A stretch of DNA of 64,000 nucleotides from the NCBI GenBank assembly GCA_029851415.1, contig CM056743.1, forward strand, positions 91,114,501 to 91,178,500, given 5' to 3'. Each line of letters starts with the position of its first letter. Position 1 is the first letter of the stretch. Under the pieces are notes generated by a model. That model saw only the letters and a list, made by a program, of their open reading frames with translations. It made no database searches and was not told the origin of the DNA. Source of the DNA: Eretmocerus hayati (Eukaryota; Arthropoda; Insecta; Hymenoptera; Aphelinidae). Positions 57,901 to 64,000 of the stretch are shown piece after piece. The translations under genes and the position numbers were made by a program.

Positions 57901-60900
57901 ATGAGCATCATGTATGGGCGTAGGGGTTCTTCGGATGATTGGATTCTCTACAACATTTCGACATTCCATAGAGTAGTAGTGCTTTCGGAACTCTGCTCTC
58001 TGTGGAATAGGATTGACCGCCTCGCTGGACAGGAATCTGATTCTCGATCATGTTATCTTGCGTGAGTGACCAACGATCAATACAACTCAGGTTCTGACGG
58101 CTTTTTGGTATTTTACTGTTCTGTTATGTTTTTCCAGGTCTGAACTAGCATTTCTGTATTTCACTGGCCGTTCGTCATCGCTTCGGGCTGTTCTTGCAGG
58201 AGAATTCCATATAATGGCCGATACCAGAGAGCATGATGAATGACCGCCTACATCTTTTGAATCAATGGATCCTCCATAACTTTCTGTCATACCATAGAGT
58301 AGGAGTGCACTCGGAGCTCTACTCATTTTGTGATCGTATCAGCCGACTCGCTAGCCATGGGAGTGGCTCTCGAGGATGTCATCCTCTGTGAGTCATCAAC
58401 TCGCAATACAATTCGGCTATTGACGGCATTTCGATCTTCCACCGTTCTATTCTTATGTACCAGGTGTTATTCAGCGCTTTTGTCTTTCCCTGGCCCATCG
58501 TCATCTCTCGAGGTGATCTGGAGGAATTTGAAGACGTGTAGCGATATGAATGAGCATCATGTATGACCGTAGGAGTTCTTTGGATGGTTGGATTCTCTAC
58601 AACGTTTCGACATTCCATAGAGTAGTAGTGCTCTCGGAACTCTGCTCTCTGTGGAATAGGATTGACCGCCTCGCTGGACAGGAATCTGATTCTCGATCAT
58701 GTTATCTTGCGTGAGTGACCGACGATCAATACAACTCAGGTTCTGACGGCTTTTTGATCTTTAACTGTTGTGTTATGTTGTTCCAGGTCTGAACTAGCAT
58801 TTCTGTCTTTTACTGGCCGTTCGTCATCGCTCGGGGCTGTTCTTGCAGGAGAATTCCATATAATGGCCGATACCAGAGAGCATTATGAATGACCGCCTAC
58901 ATTCTTCGAATCAATGGATCCTCCATAACGTTCCGACATACCATAGAGTAGGAGTGCACTCGGAGCTCTACTCATTTTGTGATCGTATCAGCCGCCTCGC
59001 TAGCCATGGGAGTGGCTCTCGAGGATGTCATCCTCTGTGAGTCATCAGCTTGCAATACAATTCGGCTATTGACGGCATTTTGATCTTCTACCGTTCTATT
59101 CTTATGTACCAGGTGTTATTCAGCGCTTTTGTCTTTCCCTGGCCCATCGTCATCTCTCGAGGCGATCTGCAGGAATTTGAAGACGTGTAGCGATACGAAT
59201 GAGCATCATGTATGGGCGTAGGAGTTCTTCGGATGATTGGATTCTCTACAACATTTCGACATTCCATAGAGTAGTAGTGCTTTCGGAACTCTGCTCTCTG
59301 TGGAATAGGATTGACCGCCTCGCTGGACAGGAATCTGATTCTCGATCATGTTATCTTGCGTGAGTGACCGACGATCAATACAACTCAGGTTCTGACGGCT
59401 TTTTGATCTTTAACTGTTGTGTTATGTTGTTCCAGGTCTGAACTAGCATTTGTGTCTTTTACTGGCCGTTCGTCATCGCTTGGGGCTGTTCTTGCAGGAG
59501 AATTCCATATGATGGCCGATACCAGAGAGCATGATGAATGACCGCCTACATTCTCCGAATCAATGGATCCTCCATAACGTTCCGACATACCATAGAGTAG
59601 GAGTGCACTCGGAGCTCTACTCATTCTGTGATCGTATTAGCCGCCTCGCTAGCCATGGGAGTGGCTCTCGAGGATGTCATCCTCTGTGAGTCATCAACTT
59701 GCAACACAATTCGGCTATTGTTGGCATTTTGATCTTCTACCGTTCTATTCTTATGTACCAGGTGTTATTCAGCGCTTTTGTCTTTCCCTTGCCCATCGTC
59801 ATGTCTCGAGGCGATCTGGAGGAATTTGAAGACGTGTAGCGATACGAATGAGCATCATGTATGACCGTAGGAGTTCTTCGGATGATTGGATTCTCTTCAA
59901 CATTTCGACATTCCATAGAGTAGTAGTGCTGTCGGAACTCCGCTCTCTGTGGAATAGGATTGACCGCCTCGCTGGACAGGAATCTGATTCTCGATCATGT
60001 TATCTTGCGTGAGTGACCGACGATCAATACAACTCAGGTTCTGACGTTTTTTTGATCTTTAACTGTTGTGTTATGTTGTTCCAGGTCTGAACTAGCATTT
60101 CTGTCTTTTACTGGCCATTCGTCATCGCTTGGGGCTGTTCTTGCAGGAGAATTCCATATAATGGCCGATACCAGAGAGCATGATGAATGACCGCCTACAT
60201 TCTCCGAATCAATGGATCCTCCATAACGTTCCGACATACCATAGAGTAGGAGTGCACTCGGAGCTCTACTCATTTTGTGATCGTATCAGCCGCCTCGCTA
60301 GCCATGGGAGTGGCTCTCGAGGATGTCATCCTCTGTGAGTCATCAACTTGCAATAAAATTCGGCTATTGACGGCATTTTGATCTTCTACCGTTCTATTCT
60401 TATGTACCAGGTGTTATTCGGCGCTTTTGTCTTTCCCTGGCCCATCGTCATCTCTCGAGGTGATCTGAGGGAATTTGAAGACGTGTAGCGATACGAATGA
60501 GCATCATGTATGACCGTAGGAGTTCTTTGGATGGTTGGATTCTCTACAACATTTCGACATTCCATAGAGTAGTAGTGCTCTCGGAACTCTGCTCATTGTG
60601 GAATAGGATTGACCGCATCGCTGGACATGAATCTGATTCTCGATCCTGTTATCTTGCGTGAGTGACCAACGATCAATACAACTCAGGTTCTGACGGCTTT
60701 TTGATATTTTACTGTTCTGTTATGTTTTTCCAGGTCTGAACTAGCATTTCTGTATTTCACTGGCCATTCGTCATCGCTTCGGGCTGTTCTTGCAGGAGAA
60801 TTCCATATGATGGCCGATACCAGAGAGCATGATGAATGACCGCCTACATTCTTCGAATCAATGGATCCTCCATAACGTTCCGACATACCATAGAGTAGGA

Positions 60901-63900
60901 GTGCACTCGGAGCTCTACTCATTTTGTGATCGTATTAGCTGCCTCGCTAGCCATGGGAGTGGCTCTCGAGGATGTCATCCTCTGTGAGTCATCAACTTGC
61001 AATACAATTCGGCTATTGACGGCATTTTGATCTTCTACCGTTCTATTCTTATGTACCAGGTGTTATTCAGCGCTTTTGTCTTTCCCTGGCCCATCGTCAT
61101 CTCTCGAGGTGATCTGGAGGAATTTGAAGACGTGTAGCGATACGAATGAGCATCATGTATGACCGTAGGAGTTCTTTGGATGGTTGGATTCTCTACAACG
61201 TTTCGACATTCCATAGAGTAGTAGTGCTCTCGGAACTCTGCTCATTGTGGAATAGGATTGACCGCATCGCTGGACATGGATCTGATTCTCGATCATGTTA
61301 TCTTGCGTGAGTGACCAACGATCAATACAACTCAGGTTCTGACGGCTTTTTGATATTTTACTTTTCTGTTATGTTTTTCCAGGTCTGAACTAGCATTTCT
61401 GTATTTCACTGGCCGTTCGACATCGCTTCGGGCTGTTCTTGCAGGAGAATTCCATATAATGGCCGATACGAGAGAGCACGATGAATGACCGCCTACATCT
61501 TTCGAATCAATGGATCCTCCATAACGTTCTAACATACCATGAAGTAGGAGTGCACTCGGAGCTCTACTCATTCCGTGATCGTATCAGCCGCCTCGCTCGC
61601 CATGGGAGTGGCTCTCGAGGATGTCATCCTCTGTGAATCATCAACTTGCAACACAATTCGGCTATTGACGGCATTTTGATCTCCCACCGTTCTATTCTTA
61701 TGTACCAGGTGTTATTCAGCGCTTTTGTCTTTCCCTGGCCTATTGTCATCTCTCGAGGCGATCTGGAGGAATTTGAAGACGTGTAGCGATACGAATGAGC
61801 ATCATGTATGACCGTAGGAGTTCTTCGGATGATTGGATTCTCTACAACATTTCGACATTCCATAGAGTAGTAGTGCTGTCGGAACTCCGCTCTCTGTGGA
61901 ATAGGATTGACCGCCTCGCTGGACAGGAATCTGATTCTCGATCATGTTATCTTGCGTGAGTGACCGACGATCAATACAACTCAGGTTCTGACGTTTTTTT
62001 GATCTTTAACTGTTGTGTTATGTTGTTCCAGGTCTGAACTAGCATTTCTGTCTTTTACTGGCCATTCGTCATCGCTTGGGGCTGTTCTTGCAGGAGAATT
62101 CCATATAATGGCCGATACCAGAGAGCATGATGAATGACCGCCTACATTCTCCGAATCAATGGATCCTCCATAACGTTCCGACATACCATAGAGTAGGAGT
62201 GCACTCGGAGCTCTACTCATTTTGTGATCGTATCAGCCGCCTCGCTAGCCATGGGAGTGGCTCTCGAGGATGTCATCCTCTGTGAGTCATCAACTTGCAA
62301 TAAAATTCGGCTATTGACGGCATTTTGATCTTCTACCGTTCTATTCTTATGTACCAGGTGTTATTCGGCGCTTTTGTCTCTCCCTGGCCCATCGTCATCT
62401 CTCGAGGTGATCTGAGGGAATTTGAAGACGTGTAGCGATACGAATGAGCATCATGTATGACCGTAGGAGTTCTTTGGATGGTTGGATTCTCTAAAACGTT
62501 TCGACATTCCATAGAGTAGTAGTGCTCTCGGAACTCTGCTCATTGTGGAATAGGATTGACCGCATCGCTGGACATGAATCTGATTCTCGATCATGTTATC
62601 TTGCGTGAGTGACCAACGATCAATACAACTCAGGTTCTGACGGCTTTTTGATCTCTCATTGTTCTGTTATGTTGTTCCAGGTCTGAACTAGCATTTCTGT
62701 ATTTCACTGGCCATTCGTCATCGCTTCGGGCTGTTCTTGCAGGAGAATTCCATATAATGGCCGATACCAGAGAGCATGATGAATGACCGCCTACATCTTT
62801 TGAATCAATGGATCCTCCATAACTTTCCGTCATACCATAGAGTAGGAGTGCACTCGGAGCTCTACTCATTTTGTGATCGTATCAGCCGACTCGCTAGCCA
62901 TGGGAGTGGCTCTCGAGGATGTCATCCTCTGTGAGTCATCAACTTGCAATACAATTCGGCTATTGACGGCATTTCGATCTTCTACCGTTCTATTCTTATG
63001 TACCAGGTGTTATTCAGCGCTTTTGTCTTTCCCTGGCCTATCGTCATCTCTCGAGGCGATCTGCAGGAATTTGAAGACGTGTAGCGATAAGAATGAGCAT
63101 CATGTATGGGCGTAGGAGTTCTTCGGATGATTGGATTCTCTACAACATTTCGACATTCCATAGAGTAGTAATGCTTTCGGAACTCTGCTCTCTGTGGAAT
63201 AGGATTGACCGCCTCGCTGGACAGGAATCTGATTCTCGATCATATTATCTTGCGTGAGTGACCGACGATCAATACAACTCAGGTTCTGACGGCTTTTTGA
63301 TCTTTAACTGTTGTGTTATGTTGTTCGAGGTCTGAACTAGCATTTCTGTCTGTTACTGGCCGTTCGTCATCGCTTGGGGCTGTTCTTGCAGGAGAATTCC
63401 ATATGATGGCAGATACCAGAGAGCATGATGAATGACCGCCTACATTCTTCGAATCAATGGATCCTCCATAACGTTCCGACATACCATAGAGTAGGAGTGC
63501 ACTCGGAGCTCTACTCATTTTGTGATCGTATCAGCCGACTCGCTAGCCATGGGAGTGGCTCTCGAGGATGTCATCCTCTGTGAGTCATCAACTTGCAATA
63601 CAATTCGGCTATTGACGCCATTTCGATCTCCTACCGTTCTATTCTTATGTACCAGGTGTTATTCAGCGCTTTTGTCTTTCCCTGGCCTATCGTCATCTCT
63701 CGAGTCGATCTGCAGGAATTTGAAGACGTGTAGCGATACGAATGAGCATCATGTATGGGCGTAGGGGTTCTTCGGATGATTGGATTCTCTACAACATTTC
63801 GACATTCCATAGAGTAGTAGTGCTTTCGGAACTCTGCTCTCTGTGGAATAGGATTGACCGTCTCGCTGGACAGGAATCTGATTCTCGATCATGTTATCTT

Positions 63901-64000
63901 GCGTGAGTGACCAACGATCAATACAACTCAGGTTCTGACAGCTTTTTGGTATTTTACTGTTCTGTTATGTTTTTCCAGGTCTGAACTAGCATTTCTGTAT
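51943..64000. repeat. Satellite core: 649-bp dimers, about 18.6 copies
   Basis: Two diverged subunits alternate: A (marker GACGGCATTTTGATCTTC) and B (GACGGCTTTTTGAT..TTTTAC/TTTAAC), with steps of 323 and 326 bp. B-type units start at 52246, 52895, 53544 and so on to 63928, always exactly 649 bp apart, with no net indel over 18 periods. Same-type subunits are nearly identical, while A and B are clearly different. The array leaves the window at its right end. Open frames of 78-80 codons recur in every dimer but are not supported as genes. Confidence 0.97.

Noticed and set aside
52246..63518. Recurring 79-codon minus-strand frames (and 78-80-codon plus frames) in every satellite dimer as a repeated gene family
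   Set aside because: The minus frames of the A and B subunits lie in different registers of the homologous DNA, 649 is not a multiple of three, and homogenisation alone keeps frames alike. No start context or domain is visible.

Overview
The window looks like non-genic, repeat-dominated DNA of a eukaryote, most likely an arthropod and probably an insect. I infer this from Ty3/Gypsy retrotransposon pieces with a serine-tRNA-type primer site (the 17.6/297 style known from insects), a LINE reverse-transcriptase tail, tRNA-derived SINE-like units, DINE-1/Helitron-like elements with internal tandem repeats, many foldback elements and a large satellite array. I see no bacterial operons, rRNA genes or CRISPR arrays. 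No complete protein-coding gene is convincing. The best host-gene candidate is one short terminal exon at about 48.24-48.60 kb.

Layout. 0-4.6 kb: two truncated Gypsy copies of one family in opposite orientation (pol tail plus 3' LTR on +; 5' LTR, primer site and broken gag on -). The second LTR abuts a LINE tail. A 311-bp foldback and a 139-bp tandem repeat lie between. 5.9-14.1 kb: several copies of a dispersed element with a CCGCCCCAC-rich head, a conserved core, a 305-320-bp tandem-repeat body and an end hairpin, invaded by MITEs and by a 2.3-kb foldback that carries a GC-rich insert with a 15-bp target duplication. 14.7-29.1 kb: a run of foldback elements interleaved with simple repeats, a 10-bp GACCGAACTA minisatellite, another tandem-bodied element copy and a CGATCGT array. 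29.4-32.2 kb: mostly unique sequence ending in a GC-rich island. 32.7-34.4 kb: frameshifted traces of old coding sequence. 35.9-38.0 kb: an old 183-bp tandem repeat. 39.3-43.2 kb: a roughly 0.5-kb tandem unit rich in ATGACGACC, broken by a tRNA-bearing composite inverted element and by a SINE. 43.2-49.1 kb: unrecognised DNA, a second MITE copy, three more foldbacks and the candidate exon. 49.2-64.0 kb: a satellite array, first diverged monomers of about 325 bp, then about 18.6 head-to-tail dimers of exactly 649 bp that run off the window end.

The two themes are the very high density of long inverted repeats (at least 15, arms of about 60 to 900 bp, several nested) and the satellite array, whose diverged edge, dimeric core and larger re-amplified blocks can be read directly. 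The genes present do not form a pathway; almost everything is transposon- or satellite-derived. Coordinates of diverged repeats are by-eye estimates, good to about 5-30 bp.
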